From: Olivibacter sp. XZL3
GTDB taxonomy: Bacteria; Bacteroidota; Bacteroidia; Sphingobacteriales; Sphingobacteriaceae
Direction of reading: 5' to 3'
Assembly (NCBI RefSeq): GCF_004368405.1
Contig: NZ_SBJH01000072.1
Location: 1 to 64,000, forward strand
DNA: 64,000 nucleotides
Under the pieces are notes generated by a model, which worked only from the letters and a program-made list of their open reading frames with translations, was not told the DNA's origin and made no database searches. This document shows positions 9,167-17,212 of the stretch, one piece after another (the first letter of the stretch is position 1; each line of letters starts with the position of its first letter). The position numbers and the translations under genes were made by a program.

Positions 9167-9313
9167 ATGAAAAGCAATCAAAAATTAGCCTTTAGGCCCA
9201 ACATCGCAGCGCTGACTGAGCCGCTGTCTTTAGCAGTTTTTATGGACCGCTTTGTTTTCCTCGACGATAATGACGATGACGGCGGATCGAAATGTGATAT
9301 CGAGATTTTGTAA
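9167..9313 (+). CDS. 48-residue peptide, candidate modified or signalling peptide precursor
   Basis: ATG at 9167, preceded by AATAGG, opens 48 codons ending with TAA at 9311-9313. The product starts MKSNQKLAFRPNIAALTE, continues PLSLAVFMDRFVFLDD, then NDDDGGSKCDIEIL. This is a leader-like N-terminus, an acidic stretch, a Gly-Gly pair and a short tail with one Cys. A hairpin (9327-9348) separates it from the acyltransferase gene, a layout that often gives more peptide than enzyme. The peptide is too short for ordinary gene callers. I see no known family. The inference that it is a precursor rests on size, composition and neighbours. Confidence 0.5.
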   Translation: MKSNQKLAFRPNIAALTEPLSLAVFMDRFVFLDDNDDDGGSKCDIEIL

Positions 9314-9326
9314 GGGTGAACGGGGT

Positions 9327-9348
9327 CATGCCCCTTTTTCGGGGCATG
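9327..9348 (+). terminator. Attenuator-like hairpin after the peptide gene
   Basis: CATGCCCC at 9327-9334 pairs with GGGGCATG at 9341-9348 around a 6-nt loop, followed by a short CCTCTTT. It starts 13 bp after the peptide stop and ends 29 bp before the acyltransferase ATG, so it may let only part of the transcripts continue. Confidence 0.6.
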
Positions 9349-9377
9349 CCTCTTTGCTTAATTGATAACCGAATACG

Positions 9378-10388
9378 ATGATAAAGCAATATAGAATTGA
9401 GAAAGCCATCATAGAAGAACGCTATGATAGCTTTAGCCTCGCCAAAGCCAATGACCGGACGCTGTACCATTACGCTTTTTTTAGTGCTAACTTGCACCGT
9501 TTTCTGCCGCACATCCCTTGGCATGAGCATGCGAGGCTCTTTAAAGAGATGGCTCTTAACCAGTCCCTCAGCTTGCTGGATATGCAATATGCAACGGTAT
9601 TTGCCGATAATACGCTGCAGACGGCGGTGGAAAACTTAAGGGATCAACTACAGGCGCAGCCGGGGATTGTGGTGACTTTCCATACGGGCTCCTACCGCTT
9701 ATTGAATTTCCTGTTGACTAAAGCGGGCGTGCCTATTTCTTTGGTGGTGTCTAAACACACTTATATGAAGGAGGGAGAGGCTTTCCGCGAAGCGTTCCGT
9801 AAATTAGGGAATGGGACCGGGCATTTCGACCTCATTGTGGCGGAACAGCCGCAAGCCTTGTTGAGGATGGTGCGTAGTTTGAAAGACGGCAATAATCTGC
9901 TGTTGTATATGGATGGCAATACAGGCATGCGGGCAAGGCTGAATCAGCTAGAGGAGATTAGTTGGTTCGGTAAGCCTCTTTTTGTCCGTCGGGGCGTTCC
10001 TTATTTGGCGCATGCTGCGCAGGTGCCGATTTATCCGGTGTTGAGCGAACGGGGGGCAACAGGCGTGGACTTGCTTATTTTGTCGAAAATTGATCCCGCA
10101 GGCTTCGTTCAGCGGACCGCCTTTATCGCAGAAACCTGTCAACATTTGTATGCTTTGTTGGAGGCTGTCTTGCAAAAGCAGCCGGAGCAGTGGACTTGCT
10201 GGCCCTATATTCACCGAAACTTAGGGCCTTCAATTTCAGGTAATCCCTTAAGCGAGCCGGAAAATCAGTTGTCTTGCTGGTCTGTATTTAAGTTTGGCTC
10301 GGACTGCTATCTTTTCGATAAAATAAATTATCAATTTTTCATGATTACGAGCGAAATGTATAAAGATTGTGTGGAAATGTGCTTATAA
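9378..10388 (+). CDS. LpxL-like acyltransferase with extra C-terminal tail
   Basis: The 336-residue protein shows an HTGSYR motif (His102), in the place of the HxxxxD/E catalytic motif of LpxL/HtrB acyltransferases, and LLLYMDGNTG (Asp179) in a second conserved place. A basic stretch follows (WFGKPLFVRRGVPYL). It lacks the N-terminal membrane segment usual for LpxL. Residues about 300-336 (beginning CWSVFKFGSDCYLFDK) form an added tail whose hydrophobic/aromatic pattern recalls a small peptide-binding domain such as PqqD; this is a guess. With the peptide gene directly upstream and a two-component system downstream, the enzyme may acylate a peptide rather than lipid A. Confidence 0.65.
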   Translation: MIKQYRIEKAIIEERYDSFSLAKANDRTLYHYAFFSANLHRFLPHIPWHEHARLFKEMALNQSLSLLDMQYATVFADNTLQTAVENLRDQLQAQPGIVVTFHTGSYRLLNFLLTKAGVPISLVVSKHTYMKEGEAFREAFRKLGNGTGHFDLIVAEQPQALLRMVRSLKDGNNLLLYMDGNTGMRARLNQLEEISWFGKPLFVRRGVPYLAHAAQVPIYPVLSERGATGVDLLILSKIDPAGFVQRTAFIAETCQHLYALLEAVLQKQPEQWTCWPYIHRNLGPSISGNPLSEPENQLSCWSVFKFGSDCYLFDKINYQFFMITSEMYKDCVEMCL

Positions 10389-10460
10389 AGTGATATTATT
10401 CTCACTTTTTCTTTAATTTATTATCGATTTTGTGTTAATTAATCATTAAAAATCGATTTT

Positions 10461-11549
10461 ATGAAACAATCTTTACGAATTTCTAAATCCAGACACCTGT
10501 TGTTTTGGTCTTGCTACGTCCTTATTTCTTGTTTAATCAATAAGTGGAAATTTCCTGCTACTTCTGTCTGGCCGGTACTGGGACTGAATTTATTTTTAGT
10601 GTTTTGTTTTTATGTATTGGTGCATGCTTTTGACCGTATCATGTCGGCAAGGCCTAATATCAAGGCTTGGCTCCTGTTGCTACGCGATATTTCGCTGCTG
10701 GCTGTGGGCGCTTTTGTGTTATTGGAGTTGCTGTTCCCAGCGCTTGGCCTAACCTTGGAAAGGCCGGGAGCGCGGGTGACCTGGTTGAAGTTTTTGCGCG
10801 AGGTGCTAATCGGTCTGTTTCGCTTTGGAATGTATGCTCTGGCTTATGTGTATATGAAACGAAGTGTAGAAAAGGAGAAAGATAAACGTTTGTTATTGGA
10901 AGTAAACCTGCGGCAAGCGCAAGAGAAACTGGAACTGGAGCGACTGAAACAGCAGGAGGAGAAGGAAAAATGGCTTTATGAGATGCGCTGGCAGTCGGCC
11001 CAGATTTATCCACATTTCCTGAAAAATAGCTTTTCACTTCTTTTGCTGCGTGCTATGAAGCATAATGATCCACCACTGGAACAGGCGGTACGTAGTTTGG
11101 CTGCTATTATGGATTATGCGTTGGAGACCTCGCGTACGCAAAGCCTGTTGGTTAGCGTAGAAAGGGAGTTGACTTATCTGGACTATATGTTGCGCTTGAT
11201 CAGCTTGCAGCAGGGTAGTGAAGAGGTGGTGCAATGGCGGTATAATGGGATTTTCGCTGGCCAGCAGATTCCACAGTTTACTTTGCTGACCTTGATAGAA
11301 AATGCTTTGAAGTATGGTGAGATTTCGCGCAAGCATCCTTTGATGGTAGAGACGCGGCTTAGCAACGGACGGTTCTGTTTTTCGTGCACCAACCGGAAAA
11401 AGGCTGTAGTGCGCAGTGAAAAGGCTGGATTGGGTCTTGCCAATTTACAACGACGCGGTAATATGCTGTTACAGCAGGATTTCGATCTGCAGGTGACAGA
11501 CGGAACCGAACATTTTACTGTTGAGTTGAGTATTGCCTATGCCAAATGA
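10461..11549 (+). CDS. LytS-type membrane sensor histidine kinase
   Basis: The 362-residue protein has four hydrophobic segments in the first 132 residues, a coiled-coil linker rich in Glu/Lys/Gln (about 136-172), and a His_kinase domain with phosphoacceptor motif QIYPHFLKNS (His185). An HATPase region follows with LIENALKYG (N box) and GLGLANLQRR (G box). There is no extracellular sensor domain, so the membrane part itself probably senses, as in peptide quorum-sensing kinases. Its stop overlaps the start of the response regulator gene, so the two are translationally coupled. Confidence 0.9.
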   Translation: MKQSLRISKSRHLLFWSCYVLISCLINKWKFPATSVWPVLGLNLFLVFCFYVLVHAFDRIMSARPNIKAWLLLLRDISLLAVGAFVLLELLFPALGLTLERPGARVTWLKFLREVLIGLFRFGMYALAYVYMKRSVEKEKDKRLLLEVNLRQAQEKLELERLKQQEEKEKWLYEMRWQSAQIYPHFLKNSFSLLLLRAMKHNDPPLEQAVRSLAAIMDYALETSRTQSLLVSVERELTYLDYMLRLISLQQGSEEVVQWRYNGIFAGQQIPQFTLLTLIENALKYGEISRKHPLMVETRLSNGRFCFSCTNRKKAVVRSEKAGLGLANLQRRGNMLLQQDFDLQVTDGTEHFTVELSIAYAK

Positions 11550-12276
11550 GAAACATGCCCGGGTAACGGTAATGATTGTGGACGATAATCTGCATGAGGT
11601 GCAGTTGCTAAAAGTGTATGTAGAAAGACAGGAGGAACTGGAGTTGGTGGCTATGGAAACCGATGCATATGAAGCGCGCCGTTTCTTACTGGAAAACCGG
11701 GTGGATTTACTTTTACTGGATGTAGATATGCCGGGAATGGACGGGATTAGGCTCTATGGCTCTTTGCCAGACCCACCTTTGGTGATTTTCTATACGGCGC
11801 ATGACTGCTTTGCGGTGGATAGTTATGACTTAGGTGCCGTGGATTTCTTGGTGAAGAATATGCATTATGAACGTTTCTTGAAGGCAATTAAGCGCGCCTT
11901 GGCCGAATTGGGGAAGGTAAGCGAGCCAGCACCCATGCTGAAAGAGATACCGGGTGATTATCTGTTTCTCTATGACCGGGATTTAAAAATGGAATCGCGC
12001 GTACCCCTGAGCGAAATTGAGTATGTAGAGGTTAAGAATCATGCACTGGTTTTATATTTCAGGGAAAGTACACGTGTTTACAGTAGTTCGCTGAAAGCGA
12101 ATCTGCCTATTTTGTTGGGTGCCGGTTTTATTCAGGTGAACCGAAGTTATGTGGTGCGCAAATCTGCCGTTTACTCAACGGATGGCCATGTTGTCCACTT
12201 GTGGAATAGGCCCGAAAGGCTTTCGCTTGGAAGAGCTTTTGCGAAAGCTTTTATGGAGTTTTATCATGGAAGATAG
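11539..12276 (+). CDS. LytTR-family response regulator
   Basis: Starting from the ATG at 11539 the protein has 245 residues. The receiver domain (about 10-125) has acidic pair VDD near residue 15, phosphoacceptor Asp61 in LLLLDVDMPG and Lys106 in VDFLVKN; the Pro normally after this Lys is replaced by Asn. A LytTR DNA-binding domain follows (about 145-242, IEYVEVKNHALVLYF and FIQVNRSYVV). A TTG at 11533 would add two residues. It overlaps the kinase gene by 11 bp. Expected role: activation of target genes after phosphorylation by that kinase. Confidence 0.9.
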   Translation: MPNEKHARVTVMIVDDNLHEVQLLKVYVERQEELELVAMETDAYEARRFLLENRVDLLLLDVDMPGMDGIRLYGSLPDPPLVIFYTAHDCFAVDSYDLGAVDFLVKNMHYERFLKAIKRALAELGKVSEPAPMLKEIPGDYLFLYDRDLKMESRVPLSEIEYVEVKNHALVLYFRESTRVYSSSLKANLPILLGAGFIQVNRSYVVRKSAVYSTDGHVVHLWNRPERLSLGRAFAKAFMEFYHGR

Positions 12277-12285
12277 GACTGACGC

Positions 12286-12513
12286 CTATTGAAGTAAAAA
12301 GAGCAAATGATGTTCTTCCAAGTAGGCTGTCCATTCCCTGAACAGCCTTATGTCGAGGTATGCGGCGCTGATGGCCTTTTCGCGGGGGAGAGACAATAGC
12401 TCTTGAATATGGTGTAAGTTTAGGGTTTTGCAGCGTTTTATGAAGGCATCGCTTAGTGCGTGATCCGTAATGAGGCTGTGTTTGAATTGCTGGAGATTGA
12501 GGTATGCGGTCAT
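12286..12513 (-). CDS. Small helical protein resembling an RNAP alpha C-terminal-type domain
   Basis: The 75-residue protein has the pattern of short Bacteroidota hypothetical proteins with a helix-hairpin-helix-like core (SDAFIKRCKTLNLHHIQELL, then SAAYLDIRLFREWTAYLEE). The spacing of leucines and the LNLHHIQELLSLP segment recall the alpha C-terminal domain of RNA polymerase. Function unknown. It converges on the LytTR regulator gene with a 9-bp gap. A GC-rich palindrome (GCCCGCATGCGCGGGC, 12589-12604) lies upstream. Confidence 0.6.
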   Translation of the reverse strand: MTAYLNLQQFKHSLITDHALSDAFIKRCKTLNLHHIQELLSLPREKAISAAYLDIRLFREWTAYLEEHHLLFLLQ

Positions 12514-12803
12514 GATAAAAAAAATAGCGGGTCATCGAATTTCCCGCTTCTGAACCGTTGCGACACGGCTTTACACAAAGAAACCGATGCCCGCATGCGC
12601 GGGCAATCAGTCTATTTTCCTTCGTGTAAAGTTTTATAAGTCGCAATATTTCAGAAACGAGTAAAATAGCTGTTGCTAAATATTATATGTTAAAAAAATA
12701 CGTCTATATCATTCTTATCTATTAATTTCTTTGCTTCAAAGGTAGTCATATTTCGCATCGGAGGCAAGGGAGATTTTTTAAACCTAAGATCGTTATACCA
12801 CTC

Positions 12804-13109
12804 ATGATTACCCAAAAACTAGATATATTGATTGAAATTCTACAGGAAGTCCGGCGACTAATGGAACAGCTGGCTGACCGGCGTACAGTGTCCCAATCGA
12901 CCAGCGAACCATTTTTGCCCATTAACCAACAGGCTTCGCCAAGCCGCGTATTGGACAACGCGGATATCAAACAAATGCTGAAAATAGGCGATACGAAGCT
13001 GTATTACCTCAAAAAGAAAAAGATCCTGAAGCCTTATAAGTTGGATGGTAAGGATGTTTATTTGGAGCATGAGGTAATTGAAGCGATAAGGGGAAGTGGT
13101 GGGTTTTGA
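12804..13109 (+). CDS. Helix-turn-helix (excisionase/MerR-like) protein
   Basis: This 101-residue protein has an N-terminal coiled-coil-like segment (ILIEILQEVRRLMEQLADR, residues about 8-26) and a C-terminal winged-helix part of the HTH_17 type (ADIKQMLKIGDTKLYYLKKK, then GKDVYLEHEVIEAI). Such proteins are frequent in Bacteroidota near mobile or accessory regions and bind DNA. It is transcribed alone; directly after its stop a long block of degenerate repeats begins. Confidence 0.8.
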   Translation: MITQKLDILIEILQEVRRLMEQLADRRTVSQSTSEPFLPINQQASPSRVLDNADIKQMLKIGDTKLYYLKKKKILKPYKLDGKDVYLEHEVIEAIRGSGGF

Positions 13110-13377
13110 GTTTTAAGTTCTAGGTTATGGGTTCTACGTTTTAAGTTCTACGTTGTAGGGTTTTAAGTTTTACGTTTTAAGTTCTAGGTTTTAGGTTTTA
13201 CATTCGAGGTTGTAGGTTTTACGTTCTACGTTTTAAGTTCTACGTTCTGCGTTATAGGTTCTACGTTGTAGGTTTTTAAGTTTTACGTTTTAAGTTCTAG
13301 GTTTTAGGTTTTACATTCGAGGTTGTAGGTTTTACGTTCTACGTTGTAGGTTTTACGTTTTAAGTTCTAGGTTTTAG
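13110..13377 (+). repeat. Degenerate GTTTTA/GTTCTA word block with an 85-bp near-perfect duplication
   Basis: The stretch is built almost only of words such as GTTTTAAG, GTTCTACG, GTTTTAGG and GTTGTAGG, about 8-11 bases each. Within it, 13148-13232 and 13261-13345 are identical over 85 bp except for one base. The sequence begins within a few bases of the stop codon of the HTH gene. No coding frame or stable hairpin was seen. Confidence 0.85.
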
Positions 13378-14043
13378 GGCGGTGGCAGAAGCAAGAGTTA
13401 TAAGTAGCAGGGGCAGGAGCAGTGGTAGGAGGATAATCGTAGCAGGAGCACTAAAGAATTGAGAGTTGCCTGTTAGTAGTTGTTAGTTGTTAGTTGCTCT
13501 TGTGTTGTCAGTTGCCAGTTGTCTGTTGCCGGTGTGGGCATTGAGCAGTATTCCACTCTTTTAACGATATTAAAACAGCCGTTTTTTCTCCCTTATGGTT
13601 GCTCAAATATTGTACATTCATTGGTTCGAAGATAACATAAGATAGGACACAAGCCCTTTTTGACACTGGAAGCTACTGTAAACCTACTGAAATGGTACTG
13701 GTTGGTACTGCGTTCACACAGAAAAGCTACTGAGCAGGAACTAGCTTGACACTGGTTTGGAACTGCGCCGACACTAGCTTGGTTATACGAATAGACTTCT
13801 TTAACACTTCTTTAATACCAAAAGCGAATGGCGCGAGTTTGTTAACTCTTGGCAATTGGACGTTACACAACTTTTTCATAAAGCTTCTACTTTATTCATT
13901 TTTCTTCATGATTATTCACAAGGTGTTGATATCCATTGATTTATGTTGTTTTTTGTTAACCTTTGAATCGTAATCGACGCGATTGGTACCAAAAAGCGAT
14001 TGCACAAATGGTTTAATTTTTAATTCTTTTAAAATTTTATGTT
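13378..14043. other. Long intergenic region with further short-word repeats
   Basis: Three segments can be seen. 13380-13440 is rich in AGCAGGAGCAG-type purine words. 13460-13530 consists of GTTGTTAGTTG and GTTGCCAGTTG variants. 13655-13790 carries repeated ACACTGG, GGTACTGG and AGCTACTG words. From about 13800 to 14043 the sequence is AT-rich and probably holds the promoter of the following gene. A frame at 13746-13973 (75 codons) has no recognisable features and is not counted as a gene. Confidence 0.5.
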
Positions 14044-14613
14044 ATGGCAAAATCCAGAAATAATGTGGTTATGCGTGGAGCAAGTGGTAAGGTCGGCAAT
14101 ATGCTTGTTTTCCGTCAAAAGGCGGGGAACACCATCATTGCTGATGTTCCGAAGATCGATCCCGATCGGGTACCTACGGATGGTCAGCGTACGGTCCAGG
14201 AACGTTTTGCCGATGCGGCCTTCTATGCAAAACGCGCGATCAGCGATCCTAATCTGAAGGAACGCTATCAGCAAAAGGCGAAACCGGGACAAACGGCTTA
14301 TAATGTGGCTTTCAAGGATTATATGACGGACCCGGAAATCAGAAGGGTGCTTACCGATCGCTATGTGGGAGCCATTGGCGATGAGATCACGATACGTGTG
14401 CGGGATGTACTGGAAGTAAAGCAGGTGCATGTGGATATTGTGAATGGTAACGGTGAGGCGATTGAGGATGGCTTCGCAGTGGCTACCGATGATACGGCCA
14501 CTGAATGGGTTTATACGGCTACGGCTAGTAATGAAGCCCTGAATGGCTCGGCTGTTACAGTCACCTTAGTGAATACCCCGGGTAATATGTCGTCGACAAT
14601 TGTCGAACTGTAA
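14044..14613 (+). CDS. Conserved hypothetical protein
   Basis: The 189-residue protein begins MAKSRNNVVMRGASGKVGN and has no signal peptide or membrane segment. The N-terminal half is basic with FADAAFYAKRAI, the C-terminal half is rich in Thr, Val and Asp and may form a beta-sandwich (about 115-189). I recall similar proteins as uncharacterised in Sphingobacteria, often near CHAP-type hydrolases. It is the first gene of a group that includes a 3-TM protein, a hydrolase and a lipoprotein, and is followed by its own terminator, so it may be the product handled by that group. Function unknown. Confidence 0.75.
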   Translation: MAKSRNNVVMRGASGKVGNMLVFRQKAGNTIIADVPKIDPDRVPTDGQRTVQERFADAAFYAKRAISDPNLKERYQQKAKPGQTAYNVAFKDYMTDPEIRRVLTDRYVGAIGDEITIRVRDVLEVKQVHVDIVNGNGEAIEDGFAVATDDTATEWVYTATASNEALNGSAVTVTLVNTPGNMSSTIVEL

Positions 14614-14621
14614 CATTCGTT

Positions 14622-14650
14622 AAAGCAGGCGGCCTTGGCCGCCCTGCTTT
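14622..14650 (+). terminator. Rho-independent-type hairpin
   Basis: AAAGCAGG (14622-14629) pairs with CCTGCTTT (14643-14650) and CGGCC with GGCCG, leaving one bulged base. It lies 8 bp after the hypothetical gene. The trailing T run is short, so termination may be partial and the downstream membrane protein may still be read through. Confidence 0.65.
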
Positions 14651-14712
14651 AATCGAATAATGAACTTGCCTACCGAACAGGTAGGTAACCAATAACAAGT
14701 AAAATAACGACT

Positions 14713-15066
14713 ATGGAAAATTTCATCATCATTTATAGAAAGTATCTTTTAATAACGCTGCTGATAGCCAGTATTTTGGCTTACATCGCTTATCAACCGC
14801 TCATCCGCTTAGTGGACATCACAGCTGCACCCATCGATTATGGGGTACTGAGTGCCGTTTTAGTGGCGGCCATAGCTGTGCTGAGTTTCGTACAACTGTG
14901 CCTTTGGGTGCTCCATCAGCATTGGCCGTTTTTGGGGGAATATGCTGCCGAGCACTTTGAACGGAACTTTAAATCGCTGCTTTCCTGGCAGAAGATTGGT
15001 GTTTACTTGGGGCTCTTACTGGCTTTTTTGTATGCTTTTGTAATGGCTTTGGGAACGGTACTTTGA
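14713..15066 (+). CDS. Small membrane protein with three hydrophobic segments, holin-like
   Basis: The 117-residue protein has hydrophobic segments at about 12-30 (LLITLLIASILAYIA), 43-68 (YGVLSAVLVAAIAVLSFVQL) and 95-115 (KIGVYLGLLLAFLYAFVMAL), with charged loops between. Size and topology resemble class I holins but no family signature is recognised. Downstream, beyond an inserted IS element, lie a CHAP-type hydrolase and a lipoprotein with a C-terminal membrane segment. Before insertion it was about 0.5 kb from them. The holin role is inference from context. Confidence 0.65.
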   Translation: MENFIIIYRKYLLITLLIASILAYIAYQPLIRLVDITAAPIDYGVLSAVLVAAIAVLSFVQLCLWVLHQHWPFLGEYAAEHFERNFKSLLSWQKIGVYLGLLLAFLYAFVMALGTVL

Positions 15067-15537
15067 AGCACCAAAGTACCCAAAGTGCTTGGCTGGCTTA
15101 CTACCTTGCAATTCGTGGCCACTTGTCCGTTCGCAAAAGGAGACACGCCCTGCAAAGGCTATCGCTTCGTTTGTCTTTTGCTTTAAGGTGTTAGCTACGC
15201 GTGAAAATATGTTTAGGGACAAGTCCGGCTGCCGATTGCTGTGTCCGTAAGCCTAGGCCATTTCGGATGATCAACGTTAATGCAAACTTGGCTCTGGTGG
15301 TAGGGCAGGACGGCCTCACGGAGTGAGCGTCAAGAAGATTTAGGATAGCCTAGGAAAAAATCATGTGAAGAAGCGAAGCATGGCCTGTGCTATGGCGCGG
15401 CTCCACAGGATTGAGGATTAGGCCTAAATCTTTAGCGAAATACGTGCAGCCTTGATCTTTATTCACTTGGGTTTATTTTTTCAAAGGTGTTCATGAGCTC
15501 GAAGCAAGCTTCTCGGTTTTGATTCTTTTTCCATCAA
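15067..15537. other. Non-coding spacer upstream of the IS element
   Basis: No gene is seen. It starts with a small inverted repeat AAGCAC/GTGCTT (15066-15090). It ends in the left arm of a hairpin, ATTCTTTTTCC at 15522-15532, whose right arm GGAAAAAGAAT is now at 17180-17190 on the other side of the IS. This type of spacer, with AAGTACCCAAAG and a terminal hairpin, looks like an interspersed intergenic repeat of the genome. Confidence 0.5.
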
Positions 15538-17174
15538 GTGGCTGTTGCACAACTCACGTTCGTTGATAACTTATTTTGATAAGGTTATGGAATAACAGTA
15601 AATTGGGATATGCAAGGAAAAAAGACCTATCAAGAGAAACTGTTCATCCAATTTCAACTTTCGGACTATGTTCCGGCGGATAATTTTTATCGGCGTCTAA
15701 AAGAGACTTTGGATTTTGAGTTTCTGTACGCGACTACATCTAAATACTATGGCAGCGAAGGCCAGAAAAGCATCGATCCGGTGGTTTTTATGAAACTGAT
15801 GCTTGTAGGTTATCTGGAAAACCTCAACAGCGATAGGCGTATTATCTGTACCTCGAAGTTGCGCCTCGATATCCTTTATATCCTTGATTACGATCTTGAT
15901 GAGGAGTTGCCATGGCACAGCACGCTGAGCAGGACCAGACAACTGTACGGCCAGGAGGTGTTCTCCGAACTCTTCAGGCGGGTGCTGGGCCAATGCATCG
16001 AAAAGGGAATGGTTTCGGGCAGGCGGCAGGCTGTTGACGGCGTCTATGTCAAAGCCAATGCCTCACTGGATAGTATGGTGCGCAAAGACATACTCGAAGA
16101 TGCGGAGCGTTATGCAAGGGAATTAGAAGAAAACGAAGAAGTACACGCTCCCCGCAGCGTGGAAATGAAAAAGACAAAAGATCGTCACTACCCTTTACTC
16201 AGGCCCAAAAAGAATGCCCATAACGATACGCATATCAGTCCTTCCGATCCCGATGCAAAGATGGCGGTAAAGACAGGAAAAGCCATGGCCCTGAATTATC
16301 TGGGACAGGTGAGCGTGGATACAGCTTCGCATGTGATTACCCATATACAGGCCTTTACCGCAGACAAAAATGATAGCCAATGTCTTCCAATCCTTTTGCC
16401 GCAGCTTGTAAGGAACCTACAGGAACACGGGCTTGATCCGGAGGAGCTTGTGGCGGATACGGGCTATAGCAGCGGTGAGGCGCTTAAAGCCCTGCAGGAG
16501 AACAACATCCGGGGATATATTCCTAACAGACCTCATTTCATGTATGAAAGGGAAGGGTTCTCCTATAATCGGCAGGGGGATTTTTATACCTGTGGGAATG
16601 GCAAACAGCTTAAATATGTTGGGACCTTTAAGAACCAGCGCTCTTTCAACAGGGAATACCGTATAGGCGTCGGGGAATGTAGGGAGTGTCCGGTAAAAGA
16701 GATGTGTCCTGCATATAGGAAAAATAAGGGTACCTCCATAAAGTCAACCATAGACAAAGACTACTATGATCAGATGCATCTGCGCATGCAGACAAAAAAG
16801 GCGAAGATCCTGATGAGGAAACGGCAGAGCACCGTGGAACCTGTTATTGGCACTCTGGTCAATTACCTGGGCATGAAGAAGGTCAACACCAAAGGACTTG
16901 CACAGGCAAATAAGTGTATGACCATAGCCGCCATTGCCTACAATCTCAAAAAAATGCTCAAGTTCAGCCCGAAAAACTGGATTAGTAACCTGCAAAGAAT
17001 AAAACTAGCCGGAAAAAGACTTTCACAGCTCATTTTCAATCCGTCCAGTATGTCCCTTATCCGCCCCGGCCTAGATACTTTGCCAACTTACTAAAATGTC
17101 AAAAGACACTAAATAAATATTCCTCAAGTCCCAATCCTTAAAATCTCAAAAGAAACAGGTAGCGCAACAGCCAC
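15538..17174 (+). mobile_element. IS1182-family insertion sequence, complete
   Basis: The ends are perfect 11-bp inverted repeats, GTGGCTGTTGC at 15538-15548 and its complement at 17164-17174, with partial similarity for a few more bases. A 4-bp direct repeat TCAA flanks both ends (15534-15537 and 17175-17178). Length is 1637 bp with one intact transposase. The target was the loop of a hairpin with arms ATTCTTTTTCC and GGAAAAAGAAT. The intact transposase, clean ends and target duplication point to a recent insertion. Confidence 0.9.
15610..17094 (+). CDS. IS1182-family DDE transposase
   Basis: The 494-residue transposase has the N-terminal DUF772-like region (KLFIQFQLSDYVPADNFYR, then DPVVFMKLMLVGYL) and a DDE catalytic core with Asp in QAVDGVYVKAN, Asp in LVADTGYSSG and Glu in STVEPVIGTL. 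A Cys-rich segment (YTCGNGK, CRECPVKEMCPAY) lies between. Length and order agree with full-length IS1182 enzymes. It fills most of the IS element and appears intact. Confidence 0.95.
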   Translation: MQGKKTYQEKLFIQFQLSDYVPADNFYRRLKETLDFEFLYATTSKYYGSEGQKSIDPVVFMKLMLVGYLENLNSDRRIICTSKLRLDILYILDYDLDEELPWHSTLSRTRQLYGQEVFSELFRRVLGQCIEKGMVSGRRQAVDGVYVKANASLDSMVRKDILEDAERYARELEENEEVHAPRSVEMKKTKDRHYPLLRPKKNAHNDTHISPSDPDAKMAVKTGKAMALNYLGQVSVDTASHVITHIQAFTADKNDSQCLPILLPQLVRNLQEHGLDPEELVADTGYSSGEALKALQENNIRGYIPNRPHFMYEREGFSYNRQGDFYTCGNGKQLKYVGTFKNQRSFNREYRIGVGECRECPVKEMCPAYRKNKGTSIKSTIDKDYYDQMHLRMQTKKAKILMRKRQSTVEPVIGTLVNYLGMKKVNTKGLAQANKCMTIAAIAYNLKKMLKFSPKNWISNLQRIKLAGKRLSQLIFNPSSMSLIRPGLDTLPTY

Positions 17175-17212
17175 TCAAGGGAAAAAGAATAAGAAATTTT
17201 TAATGTGTTAAA

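Noticed and set aside
8937-9170. 77-codon frame ending in an ATGA overlap with the peptide gene
   Set aside because: Composition (many Cys, Phe, Val), no ribosome binding site and no recognisable motif; the overlap can be chance. Mentioned only in the intergenic entry.
12251-12646. 131-codon frame on the minus strand
   Set aside because: It is a different frame overlapping the 75-residue gene at 12286-12513, which has a much more protein-like sequence.
13110-13377. CRISPR array
   Set aside because: The repeats are short, variable words without constant repeat and spacer lengths, and no cas gene is present.
13746-13973. 75-codon frame before the hypothetical gene
   Set aside because: It runs through short-word repeats and AT-rich promoter sequence and has no protein-like pattern.
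15522-17190. 27-bp IS terminal inverted repeats including ATTCTTTTTCC
   Set aside because: The outer 11 bp on each side are better explained as arms of the host hairpin, because the TCAA duplication lies between them and the GTGGCTGTTGC ends.
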